DNA of 9,068 nt from Bacteroidota bacterium. GTDB lineage: Bacteria > Bacteroidota > Bacteroidia > Flavobacteriales_F > PHOS-HE28. The translations under genes and the position numbers were made by a program. The DNA lies in contig CAUJFM010000032.1 of the NCBI GenBank assembly GCA_963169595.1, positions 1 to 9,068 on the forward strand, written 5' to 3'. The stretch's first letter is position 1, and each line of letters starts with the position of its first letter. Below are positions 1-7,954 of this stretch, piece by piece. The notes under the pieces were generated by a model. It did no database searches. It saw only the letters and a program-made list of their open reading frames with translations, and was not told the origin of the DNA.

Positions 1-1
1 C

Positions 2-178
2 CCCGGTCGCAATGGGGTGGTGGACCCCACGGACCGCGGTCGCCGTGACCTGCGTTCGCTGCTGAGCGCTCCGCGCGAGATGAAGTCGGTGGCCGCGCTC
101 AGCAACGAGGTGCTCCGCTCGGCCTCCGGCTCTGTGGCCGGGGTGATCCAGCAGGAGCTTAGCGCCAAGCTGCCATGA
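2..178 (+). CDS. C-terminal end of an unrecognised protein (partial, 5' end outside window)
   Basis: An open frame without stops runs from the left edge to a TGA at 176-178 and encodes the last 58 residues of a protein. The C-terminus ends in an alanine- and serine-rich amphipathic helix (around NEVLRSASGSVAGVIQQE). The stop overlaps the next gene's start as ATGA (175-178), the usual sign of translational coupling, so this is very likely the upstream member of the lipoprotein operon. I see no family motif in the visible part. An envelope function like that of the two downstream lipoproteins is inferred only from position. Confidence 0.7.
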   Translation, partial: PGRNGVVDPTDRGRRDLRSLLSAPREMKSVAALSNEVLRSASGSVAGVIQQELSAKLP

Positions 179-1560
179 TCCGCGCGCTCCTACTCACCCC
201 GCTGCTGTTGATCGCCGCGTGCAAGGGCAAGCAGCCCGTGGCCTCGACCCCGCCCCCCGCTCCGGAGGCCTCGCGTCCGGAGTGGGTGCGTGCCCGCCCG
301 GTGAGCGGCGGTTATTATATCGGCATCGGCCAGGCCAGCATGGCGGTGAAGGACTATCAGGAGGTGGCCAAGAAGAACGCCTTGAACGACCTCGCCAGCG
401 AGATCAGTGTGGTGGTCGAAGGCAACAGCCTGCTGCAGACCCTGGACCGCCGCACCACCTTCAGCGAGACCTTCACCAGTACCATCAACACCAGCACCCG
501 GGAACAATTGGAGGGGTTCGAGATGGTCGATTCCTGGGAGAACGGCCGGGAGTACCATTTGTACTATCGGCTATCCAAGAGCGAGCACGCCCGGTTGAAG
601 GCTGAACGGAAGGCCCGTTCCATCGCCAGTGCGCTTGATCTGCACGGGCGGTCCAAGGAAGCGTTGGGCGCCGGCGACCTGCGGGGGGCGTTCGACAATG
701 ACCTGCGCGCACTGCTGGCCATGAAGGAGTACTGGGGCGAGAACGATGTGGTGGAGATGGACGGCCGCCAGGTCCCCTTGGTGAACGAGCTCTACAACGA
801 CCTGCAGAAGCTCACCAGCGGGGTGCAGTTCAGCATCCTGCCCGAGCGTTGCGAGCTTAACTACGGCAACCGGTTCCGGCGCGAAATGCTCATCGGGGCA
901 CAGTACCGCAATGGCAGCGGTACCCGCGATCTGGTGCAGCTGCCCCTGGTGGTGGAGTATCCCGGGGCCACCGGCAAGGTCACCGAGCTGAAAAGCACCG
1001 ATGCCGAAGGCCGCTTGCGCACTTCCGTGCAACGCGTGGACCCCAAGGCGAACGGACAGGAGGTGGTGGTGCGGCTGGACATCAATGCGTTGGCCAGCAA
1101 GGAGCTGGATGCCGCCCTGGTGAAAGCGCTGCTGGCCAGCCTCACCGTTCCGGAGAAGCGGGCCGCCATCAGCCTGCAGATGCCGAAGGTCTTCATGAAG
1201 GCCACCGAAACGAACCTGGGCCAGCCGGTGGGTGACGCCGGTGTGGCGCTCATTGTACGGGAGGAGCTCACGAAGAACGGGTTCCGCTTCGTGGACCGCG
1301 AGGCCGATAGCGACCTGCTGCTCACCCTCACCTCCAGCACCCGGCAGGGCGGCGAGTCCAATGGGTTCTACACCGCCTTCCTGGACGTGTCCTTCAGCTT
1401 CCGGGACCGGCGCAGTGGCGATGTGGTGCACGAGGGGGGAAGGCAGGGGCTGAAAGGCGTGCAGCTCGCCTACGACAAGGCCGGCATCGACGCTTACAAG
1501 AAGGCGACCCAGGAGGTACGCAAGGACCTGGTGCCCGCCCTGATGAGCGCAATTCAGTAG
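175..1560 (+). CDS. LPP20-family outer-membrane-type lipoprotein with an extra C-terminal domain
   Basis: Predicted 461-residue lipoprotein. Residues 1-15 form a short hydrophobic signal peptide ending in the lipobox I-A-A-C, with Cys16 as the lipidated residue. A proline-rich linker (about 22-35) follows. Residues 35-155 match the LPP20 pattern: an RPEWV opening, then YYIGIGQAS, an alanine-rich helix (YQEVAKKNALNDLASEI), a serine/threonine-rich stretch, and a strand with YHLYYRLSK. Residues 155-215 look helical and 216-320 look beta-rich. Residues 325-461 form a second alpha/beta unit, with a helix plus GFRFVDREADSDLLLTLT strands, that could resemble the CsgG/LpoB-like fold; that resemblance is inference. 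Most LPP20 proteins are far shorter (roughly 150-250 residues), so the C-terminal half is an addition. The start is fixed by the ATGA overlap with the upstream gene and by the signal peptide. The gene ends in tandem stops TAG-TAA (1558-1563). Function is unknown; LPP20 proteins elsewhere are surface or envelope lipoproteins, some tied to flagella. Confidence 0.82.
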   Translation: MIRALLLTPLLLIAACKGKQPVASTPPPAPEASRPEWVRARPVSGGYYIGIGQASMAVKDYQEVAKKNALNDLASEISVVVEGNSLLQTLDRRTTFSETFTSTINTSTREQLEGFEMVDSWENGREYHLYYRLSKSEHARLKAERKARSIASALDLHGRSKEALGAGDLRGAFDNDLRALLAMKEYWGENDVVEMDGRQVPLVNELYNDLQKLTSGVQFSILPERCELNYGNRFRREMLIGAQYRNGSGTRDLVQLPLVVEYPGATGKVTELKSTDAEGRLRTSVQRVDPKANGQEVVVRLDINALASKELDAALVKALLASLTVPEKRAAISLQMPKVFMKATETNLGQPVGDAGVALIVREELTKNGFRFVDREADSDLLLTLTSSTRQGGESNGFYTAFLDVSFSFRDRRSGDVVHEGGRQGLKGVQLAYDKAGIDAYKKATQEVRKDLVPALMSAIQ

Positions 1561-1636
1561 TAACTACGCGGCCGCAACGAGTTTGGCACGCAATTGGAAA
1601 GTGATCAACCAGAGACAACATCAACGTCCACGAACC

Positions 1637-2236
1637 ATGAGAACCCTGACCACCTCCCGTACCATCACCGTGCTGATGACCGCGCTGATGCTGTCCGGTG
1701 CGATGACCGCCTGCAAGAGCAAGAAGAAAGCCGCTGCCGCTCCCGCACCGCCCGATGGTGAGACGGAGGTGAAGGTGCTCTGCTCGGGTCCCGAGTACTT
1801 TACCGACAACAAGGTGTTCCGCGCCAACGCCCTGGGCGAGAGCATGGACCAGGCCACGGCCAAGAAGAAGGCCATGAGCAATGCCCGCGCCGACCTGGCC
1901 GCCTCCATCAACACCCAGGTGAAGGCCGTGATCGACAACTACGTGAACAGCCGCGAGATGAACAACCGCGAGGAGGTCGGCGAACGCTACGAGTCCCTGG
2001 CCCGCGAAGTGGTCGACCAGAAGCTCACCGGCACCAAGACCATCTGTGAGAAGATGATGAAGGTGAACGCCAGCGGCAACTACAAGTGCTACGTGGCCAT
2101 CGAGCTCAGCGCCCAGGAACTGCTGGCCGCCTACAACGAGCGCCTCAGCACCGACGAGCGTCTCCGCATCGACTACGACTACGAGAAGTTCAAGGAGACC
2201 TTCGAGAAGGAAATGGAGAAGCTCGGCAACAAGTAA
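1637..2236 (+). CDS. Small LPP20-like lipoprotein
   Basis: Predicted 199-residue lipoprotein. The frame stays open upstream to a TTG at 1583, but only the ATG at 1637 gives a proper signal peptide: hydrophobic residues 9-22, then lipobox M-T-A-C with Cys26, then a lysine-rich stretch and an Ala/Pro linker. Residues 45-160 carry an LPP20-like core: VKVLCSGPEYF, the alanine-rich helix ATAKKKAMSNARADLAASI, and a closing strand YKCYVAIELSAQELL. The C-terminal 25 residues form a highly charged helix (YDYEKFKETFEKEMEK). It lies 76 bp after the 461-residue LPP20 protein, with no terminator seen between them, and is followed by the hairpin at 2258-2288. It is therefore likely the last gene of the operon and a distant paralogue of its neighbour. 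No clear Shine-Dalgarno is present, which is normal for Bacteroidota. The exact role is unknown. Confidence 0.82.
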   Translation: MRTLTTSRTITVLMTALMLSGAMTACKSKKKAAAAPAPPDGETEVKVLCSGPEYFTDNKVFRANALGESMDQATAKKKAMSNARADLAASINTQVKAVIDNYVNSREMNNREEVGERYESLAREVVDQKLTGTKTICEKMMKVNASGNYKCYVAIELSAQELLAAYNERLSTDERLRIDYDYEKFKETFEKEMEKLGNK

Positions 2237-2257
2237 GCTTCCTGACCACGGAACCAT

Positions 2258-2288
2258 CGAAGCCCCCGGCCCTGTGCCGGGGGCTTCG
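2258..2288 (+). terminator. Intrinsic-terminator-like hairpin after the LPP20 genes
   Basis: A perfect 13-bp inverted repeat has arms 2258-2270 and 2276-2288, with core CCCCCGGC pairing GCCGGGGG and a 5-nt loop CCTGT. It sits 21 bp past the TAA of the small LPP20 gene. No T-tract follows, so termination would rest on stem strength alone. The right arm lies only 23 bp before the DUF423 start, so the hairpin separates the two transcription units. Confidence 0.75.
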
Positions 2289-2299
2289 TGCTTCCGGAC

Positions 2300-2307
2300 G
2301 ATCTTTG
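2300..2307 (+). promoter_or_regulatory. Weak candidate -7 box for the DUF423 gene
   Basis: GATCTTTG matches the Bacteroidota -7 consensus TAnnTTTG at all fixed positions but the first. It lies between the terminator hairpin and the ATG at 2312, in the only space available for a promoter. It would place the transcription start at or next to the ATG, giving a leaderless or nearly leaderless message. No -33 element is evident. This is a weak call based on one short motif. Confidence 0.25.
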
Positions 2308-2311
2308 CCCC

Positions 2312-2713
2312 ATGCATCACCGTCTGATCGCGATCGGTTCCGCCCTGTTGATCATCGCCGTGGCCTTCGGGGCCTTTGGCGCACATGGCCTCAAGGCCCG
2401 TCTCACCCCCGAAGCGCTGTCCCAATGGCGCACAGGGGTGGAGTACCAGTTCATCCATGCCCTTGGGATCCTGATGTTGGCCGCGCTCGCCGACCGCTTG
2501 AAGCCCGCCGCCGTGCGCTGGGCATGCCGGGCGTTCGTGGGCGGGGTACTGCTCTTCTCGGGTTCTCTTTATCTATTGAGCACCAGGGAGTTGCTTGACA
2601 CCCATTCATGGACCCCGCTGATCGGTCCGGTGACCCCGCTGGGCGGCCTGCTCTACATGGCCGGGTGGACAGTCCTGTTGATAACCGCTCTTCGGGGACC
2701 TGACCGCGGTTAG
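2312..2713 (+). CDS. DUF423 family small membrane protein
   Basis: Predicted 133-residue inner-membrane protein of the DUF423 family (Escherichia coli YgdD relatives), whose biochemical role is not established. About four membrane helices are visible, near residues 5-25, 47-63, 70-92 and 106-127. Family hallmarks are AFGAFGAHGL at 18-27 after the first helix, VEYQFIHALG at 43-52, and IGPVTPLGG at 104-112 before the last helix. Length is normal for the family. The frame is open back to a GTG at 2288, but that lies inside the terminator stem; the ATG at 2312 starts right before the first helix and is preferred. The gene stands alone between the terminator and the pckA promoter and shows no functional link to either neighbour. 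Confidence 0.88.
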   Translation: MHHRLIAIGSALLIIAVAFGAFGAHGLKARLTPEALSQWRTGVEYQFIHALGILMLAALADRLKPAAVRWACRAFVGGVLLFSGSLYLLSTRELLDTHSWTPLIGPVTPLGGLLYMAGWTVLLITALRGPDRG

Positions 2714-2734
2714 GCGCGGCCCATGGCCTCCCCG

Positions 2735-2742
2735 TACTTTTG
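2735..2742 (+). promoter_or_regulatory. Promoter -7 box (TAnnTTTG type) for pckA
   Basis: TACTTTTG is an exact match to the Bacteroidota housekeeping -7 consensus TAnnTTTG. It lies in the 55-bp gap between the DUF423 gene and pckA, 26 bp before the ATG, which predicts a leader of roughly 20 nt. The flanks (CCCC just upstream, GC then CCCATT downstream) nearly repeat those of the box at 4493. A matching -33 TTTG is not obvious. Confidence 0.65.
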
Positions 2743-2768
2743 CGCTCCCATTCACAACCCAAAGGATC

Positions 2769-4382
<1,614 letters not shown>

Positions 4383-4398
4383 CGACCTCGAACGATCC

Positions 4399-4439
4399 AA
4401 CGAGCGCCCTGCATCCAGCGGATGCGGGGCGTTCTCGTT
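4399..4439 (+). terminator. Terminator hairpin after pckA
   Basis: A long inverted repeat begins 17 bp after the pckA stop. AACGAG at 4399-4404 pairs with CTCGTT at 4434-4439. Positions 4405-4416 pair with 4420-4431 through one T-G wobble. A 2-nt TT bulge (4432-4433) and a 3-nt loop AGC complete it, giving about 18 bp of stem in total. No T-tract follows, as with the hairpin at 2258. It separates pckA from the next promoter at 4493. Confidence 0.8.
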
Positions 4440-4492
4440 CACGCTATGCCACAAGGCTGCGCCCGATCATGGAAGCGGGTAGGCCGATCCCC

Positions 4493-4500
4493 TACTTTTG
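4493..4500 (+). promoter_or_regulatory. Promoter -7 box (TAnnTTTG type) for the S41-like gene
   Basis: This is a second exact TACTTTTG, with flanks close to those of the pckA promoter (CCCC directly upstream, GC and CCCATTT directly downstream). It lies 19 bp before the ATG at 4520 and predicts a leader of about a dozen nucleotides. The box falls inside the longest possible reading frame (ATG at 4469), which argues that the upstream ATG is not used. No convincing -33 element is visible. Confidence 0.65.
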
Positions 4501-4519
4501 GCGCCCATTTGAGCGCGGT

Positions 4520-5977
4520 ATGTGGCGGAACGGAACGGGTGTGGTGATCGGAGTGCTCCTTTGGAGCGCTGTGGCGGGACAGAACAGCCAGCCGCGCAGC
4601 CCGTTGTATCCGGAGAAGCTGCATGCGGACATCGACCTGATCCGCGCCACACTGCTGGCCGCGCACCCCATGCCGCACCGGTATCTGGACAGCGCCGCTC
4701 TGGCCGCTCGGTTCGATGAGCTGAAAGCCTCCATCCGTGTGCCCATGGACCCGGAGTCGTTCCAAGCCCTGCTCGTGCCGGTCTTCCAGGCCATCGGCGA
4801 CCGTGGGTGTGCCCCGCAGCTGCCGGTGGCCGTGGAGCGGGACCTGCGCGAACATCGCCGCGTACTGCCGCTGCGCGTCCGCATCATCGGGGATGGCATG
4901 TACGTGGAGGAGGAGCTCAAGGGCTTCCGGAGCCTGCAGCCGGGAAGCCGGTTGATCGCCATTGATGGTGTTCCAGTGGATTCCCTCATCGCGCGGATGA
5001 CAGCGCTGTACGTGACGGACGGCCACAATCGGACCCTGGCCCTCCGCATGATCGAGAAGGACCTGCCCTGGGACCTGCAACGTGTGATGGGCTCACGCAG
5101 CAGCCATCTGGTGCGCTACCAGCAGGCGGACGGCACCGTGGCTGAGCAGGTGCTCTTCCCCATGACGGGTACGGAGATCGCCCGCACCCGGAAACCGTCC
5201 GGTGCCCCACTTCAGCCTTGGCGCGCCAGTTGGGAGGCGGAGGCCTCGACCATGTGGCTCACCCTGCGCACCCTGGACCAGGACTCACTTACACTGGCTG
5301 GTCAGCATGCGGATCGCTTCCTGCGCAGTTTGAAGAAGGACATGGTCGAGAACAAGGCCAAGGCGCTGGTGATCGATGTGCGAGGTGCGGGCGGTGGGGA
5401 CGTGGACCTCGCCGAACAGGTGTTCGCGCTGATCGCCCAGCAGCCGTACCGGGCCTTGGGCGGTGTGGTGATGCGCACGCGGGAACTGGATCCCGAACTG
5501 CGGCCCTACATCGGCGGGCTCACGGCGATGGACGCGGCCTCGATCGGGCTTACCGGACTGGGGAACGGCACCTTCGGCCTCAATGACCGGGATGAGCGGG
5601 CACGGTGGAAGGATCCCGATCCACAGGTCTTCACCGGCAAGGTCTACATCGTGGCCGATGGCCTCACGCGCGATGCGGCGGCCAGTCTGGTGGCCCTGGT
5701 GAAGCGCAGCGGGCGGGGCAAGTTCGTGGGGGAGGAGACCGGCAGCAATGCGTTCTGCTGGAGCGGCAGCGAGCCCGTGGTGCTGACGGCCCCGAATTCC
5801 GGTGTGCGGGTCACCATTCCCGTGTTGATGAACGTGCTGGAAGGCTCACCCAATGGCCCATTGGACCGCGGAGAACAGCCCCAGCATGGGATCGAACAGC
5901 GGCCTGCCGCGATCGCCCAAGGGCGCGACACGGTGCGCGAATCCTTGTTGGAGCTGCTGCGGGAGATCCTGCACTGA
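4520..5977 (+). CDS. Secreted S41-family peptidase-like protein, probably catalytically inactive
   Basis: 485-residue protein with an S41 (C-terminal processing peptidase) architecture. Starting at the ATG at 4520 gives a clean signal peptide (residues 1-20, hydrophobic GVVIGVLLWSAVAG); the ATG at 4469 lies upstream of the promoter box and adds a non-signal extension. Residues 35-100 are the N-terminal helical domain seen in Bacteroidota S41 proteins (LLAAHP through VFQAIGD). Residues 117-160 look PDZ-like (GSRLIAIDGVPVDSL). Residues 240-440 are the protease core, with LVIDVRGAGGG at 283-293 and FVGEETG at 402-408. Where active relatives carry the nucleophile in a T-x-S-A-A motif, this protein has T-R-D-A-A (Asp385). 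The usual I-G-D-G-H-T is I-G-D-R-G-C (residues 92-97), so the conserved His is also absent. A lysine (Lys395) remains downstream. The gene has its own promoter and ends 2 bp from the convergent DUF962 gene. It is likely a periplasmic non-enzymatic binding or scaffold protein; the substrate is unknown. Confidence 0.82.
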   Translation: MWRNGTGVVIGVLLWSAVAGQNSQPRSPLYPEKLHADIDLIRATLLAAHPMPHRYLDSAALAARFDELKASIRVPMDPESFQALLVPVFQAIGDRGCAPQLPVAVERDLREHRRVLPLRVRIIGDGMYVEEELKGFRSLQPGSRLIAIDGVPVDSLIARMTALYVTDGHNRTLALRMIEKDLPWDLQRVMGSRSSHLVRYQQADGTVAEQVLFPMTGTEIARTRKPSGAPLQPWRASWEAEASTMWLTLRTLDQDSLTLAGQHADRFLRSLKKDMVENKAKALVIDVRGAGGGDVDLAEQVFALIAQQPYRALGGVVMRTRELDPELRPYIGGLTAMDAASIGLTGLGNGTFGLNDRDERARWKDPDPQVFTGKVYIVADGLTRDAAASLVALVKRSGRGKFVGEETGSNAFCWSGSEPVVLTAPNSGVRVTIPVLMNVLEGSPNGPLDRGEQPQHGIEQRPAAIAQGRDTVRESLLELLREILH

Positions 5978-5979
5978 CC

Positions 5980-6453
5980 TCAATAGGGGATGCCGAGCCC
6001 CCGGTAGATGAAGCCCATCAGCCAGGCAGGTCCGATCATCAGGAACTGCAGGTCGTCCAGGAAGCTGGGTTTCTTACCCTCCACCTTGTGTCCGTAGAAC
6101 TGGCCTATCCACGCCAGCACGAACAAGGCGAGGCTGATGGCCCACAGCGGCCACGGGGCCTGTTGATCGATCCAGGAGGCGAGCGCGAGGCAGGCGATGC
6201 TGAAGGCCATCATCCCCAGCATGATGGTCAGTGAAAGACGCAGGTAGAAGAGGCCCACCAGCCCCACCACGATCTTGGCCACCCCGCCTGTGGAGAGGAG
6301 GCCTGTACCGAACGGGGACGGGATGCTCCACAACAATCCCACCACGCAGAAGTAGATCGTGGGCACGCAGATCCAGTGGATGAGCTTGTTGGTCGGGTTC
6401 TGGTGGCTCTCGCCGTAGGCATCGAACCACTGTTGCATCGTGCGGGTGGCCAT
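5980..6453 (-). CDS. DUF962 (Mpo1-like) membrane protein
   Basis: 157-residue integral membrane protein of the DUF962 family, whose yeast member Mpo1 is an iron-dependent dioxygenase in 2-hydroxy fatty-acid breakdown. Whether the bacterial protein does the same chemistry is inference. The N-terminal signature YGESHQNPTNKLIHWICVP (13-31) carries His17 and His26. A second signature, GHKVEGKKPSFLDDLQF (121-137), carries His122. Histidines of this kind are the candidate metal ligands. Three to four membrane helices lie near 30-45, 57-75, 77-95 and 103-120, with a further hydrophobic segment at 137-152. The frame is open further upstream, but the ATG at 6453 follows the DinB stop by 2 bp and precedes the signature directly; a Met six residues into the protein (position 6) is an alternative. 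It is the last gene of the minus-strand cluster. Confidence 0.88.
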   Translation of the reverse strand: MATRTMQQWFDAYGESHQNPTNKLIHWICVPTIYFCVVGLLWSIPSPFGTGLLSTGGVAKIVVGLVGLFYLRLSLTIMLGMMAFSIACLALASWIDQQAPWPLWAISLALFVLAWIGQFYGHKVEGKKPSFLDDLQFLMIGPAWLMGFIYRGLGIPY

Positions 6454-6455
6454 GG

Positions 6456-6974
6456 TCAGAGGTAGCGTTGTTCGAGGATGCGCCGGTGATGGAGGTGATG
6501 CCCGGCGATGGTCCACCCCAGGGCCCGTACCGTGATGGTGCGTCCGTTGGCCGGCCCGCTGCGCAAGGCGGTCCCATCGGGGAAGCTGCGGAAGAGCGCG
6601 ACCGTCGAGTGGCGCACGAGCAGGAGTTCATCGTACACATCAGCGATGGAGCGCACGTTGGCCGCAGCCTCCTGGGCGTAGCTGTTCTCGTCAAAGCCAG
6701 GCAGCTCGGTGCGGTCGTTCCGGGCGAAGCGCAGGGCCCGGTACTGGAAGATGCGCTCACAATCCACCAGGTGCTGGAGGACCTCCGCGATGCTCCACTT
6801 GTCCGGGGCGTAGCGATGGCCGTCCATGCCCGGCGGTATGCGTGCGACCAGCGTATTGGAGGCGGCTGTCACCTGATCCAGGGCGGCAAAGAGGTCAGCA
6901 GCATTCAGTTCATCGATGTATTTGCCGTAGAAGGGCGAGCATTCCTCCACAGCGGGTGGTCCCCAGGCGTTCAT
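6456..6974 (-). CDS. DinB-superfamily (DinB_2/YfiT-like) putative metal-dependent enzyme
   Basis: 172-residue soluble protein of the DinB/YfiT four-helix-bundle superfamily. Members bind a divalent metal through three histidines, and several are thiol-dependent transferases (bacillithiol or mycothiol S-transferases). Here the ligands are probably His68 in VLQHLVDCERI and two of the histidines in IAGHHLHHRRIL (159-163). KWSIAEVLQHLVD at 59-71 is the typical sequence of the second helix. The ATG at 6974 was chosen because the longer frame runs back into the upstream DUF218 gene and adds low-complexity sequence. The gap to that gene is 20 bp, and the downstream DUF962 ATG follows this stop by 2 bp. 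The thiol cofactor and substrate cannot be read from the sequence. Confidence 0.87.
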   Translation of the reverse strand: MNAWGPPAVEECSPFYGKYIDELNAADLFAALDQVTAASNTLVARIPPGMDGHRYAPDKWSIAEVLQHLVDCERIFQYRALRFARNDRTELPGFDENSYAQEAAANVRSIADVYDELLLVRHSTVALFRSFPDGTALRSGPANGRTITVRALGWTIAGHHLHHRRILEQRYL

Positions 6975-6978
6975 GCCG

Positions 6979-6986
6979 AAAAGATA
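6979..6986 (-). promoter_or_regulatory. Weak candidate internal -7 box before the DinB gene
   Basis: Read on the minus strand this is TATCTTTT, one mismatch from TAnnTTTG, placed in the 20-bp gap between the DUF218 stop and the DinB ATG. If active, it would start a nearly leaderless DinB-DUF962 message independent of the upstream genes. No -33 element is evident, and a single 8-nt motif in an operon gap is thin support. Confidence 0.2.
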
Positions 6987-6994
6987 GGCAGCCC

Positions 6995-7954
6995 TTACGG
7001 GGCCTCGTCCCCCTCGGGACCGGAGACCAGATAGGGCGCGGGGAGCGCCACCAGCTCCTTGGTCATCTGGTACCATCCGTAGTAGTTGGTCCACCAGCTC
7101 CACCGGCGGCACCATGGATCATCCAACGCTACGATGCCCACACCGGCATCCGAACCCCAGGCCTTGCGGTACATCTTCCAACTGCGTCGGGCATGCACGC
7201 CGAGCGTGGCCACATCGAAACGATCGATGCCGGCCGATCGTGCATAGGCGGTGAAGGACCGTGCTGAGGACCAGGTACGACTTCCCTCCACGTCGATCGT
7301 CGGCACTGCGGTGATCTGGTCGTAGGGGATGCCATCGCGTACCAGCCGGTCGCGGCCCTGTTCCGCGTAGGTGGGCTGCCCTTCGCGCCGGCCCCCATCC
7401 CCTTGATGGATGGTGACCTGCCCGACCAGCTCGTGCACGTTGGTGCCCTCCACCGTGAACCTCGCCACGAAGCCCACGGGTACCTCCGGACCGGGTGCGG
7501 CCGGGGCCGTGAAGACCAAGGCCCCGCTGGAGAAGCCGGGTGCAGGCACGTTCACCCGATGCTCCTTCACCGCTCCTTCCGCTACACCCCGCAGGACCAT
7601 CCGGCCATCGAGCCATAGCGACCACTCCGCACCGGGGAGCCCGCCCACGCCAAGTAGCACCTGTCCGCTGGCCGGAGCCTTCAGTACGAAGTGGATCGAG
7701 TCGTCCTTCAACAGGTAGTAGGCGAAGGGACGCACGGTGCCCGTGAGGCACAGTCGTTCATAGCCGCCCTCCCGGAACAGCCGGGCGGTCTCGCGCAGCC
7801 CTTCCTCGTGCATCCATCCCTCGGCCACCAGCACACGTTCGCCACTCGTGCGTGTCACTGCGAACCAGGGATGTACCAAAGCAGAGAGCAGCACCACGAA
7901 CACCGCGAAGGCGATGAGCATCCGAAGGAGGATACGGCGCCAGGAGGTCCTCAT
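6995..7954 (-). CDS. Membrane-anchored DUF218 (ElyC/SanA/YdcF-like) protein with a large inserted domain
   Basis: 319-residue protein with one N-terminal membrane helix (about residues 9-27) and no lipobox. The DUF218 fold is split. Residues 40-72 give strand-helix-strand (ERVLVAEGW, the helix EEGLRETARLFREGGY, RLCLTGT). The second half resumes near 195: YAEQGRDRLVRDGIPYDQI, then a helix WSSARSFTAYARSAGI, then the strand and helix ATLGVHARRSWKMYRKAWG (residues 249-267; His254, Arg256/Arg257), which matches the usual H-x-R-R segment. Between them, residues about 74-194 form a beta-rich insertion with WSLWLDGRMVLRG and GFVARFTVEGTNVHEL, resembling a small beta-sandwich. DUF218 relatives usually have only a few residues here. 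ElyC and SanA are linked to envelope or peptidoglycan-precursor functions; a similar role here is inference. The ATG overlaps the upstream TPR stop as ATGA, with GAGGA just before it. Confidence 0.75.
   Translation of the reverse strand: MRTSWRRILLRMLIAFAVFVVLLSALVHPWFAVTRTSGERVLVAEGWMHEEGLRETARLFREGGYERLCLTGTVRPFAYYLLKDDSIHFVLKAPASGQVLLGVGGLPGAEWSLWLDGRMVLRGVAEGAVKEHRVNVPAPGFSSGALVFTAPAAPGPEVPVGFVARFTVEGTNVHELVGQVTIHQGDGGRREGQPTYAEQGRDRLVRDGIPYDQITAVPTIDVEGSRTWSSARSFTAYARSAGIDRFDVATLGVHARRSWKMYRKAWGSDAGVGIVALDDPWCRRWSWWTNYYGWYQMTKELVALPAPYLVSGPEGDEAP

Noticed and set aside
1582..1610. A possible promoter (TTTG followed by AT-richer sequence) between the two LPP20 genes
   Set aside because: No TAnnTTTG box occurs at the expected distance downstream, so the 76-bp gap is better read as an intra-operon spacer.
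1394..2458. A 354-codon open frame on the minus strand opposite the LPP20 genes
   Set aside because: It runs antisense to two well-supported genes, crosses the terminator, and encodes a low-complexity Gly/His/Val-rich product typical of antisense frames in GC-rich coding DNA.
7926..7934. A Shine-Dalgarno-like AAGGAGGAT on the plus strand
   Set aside because: It lies inside the minus-strand DUF218 coding region, and no plus-strand gene follows it.
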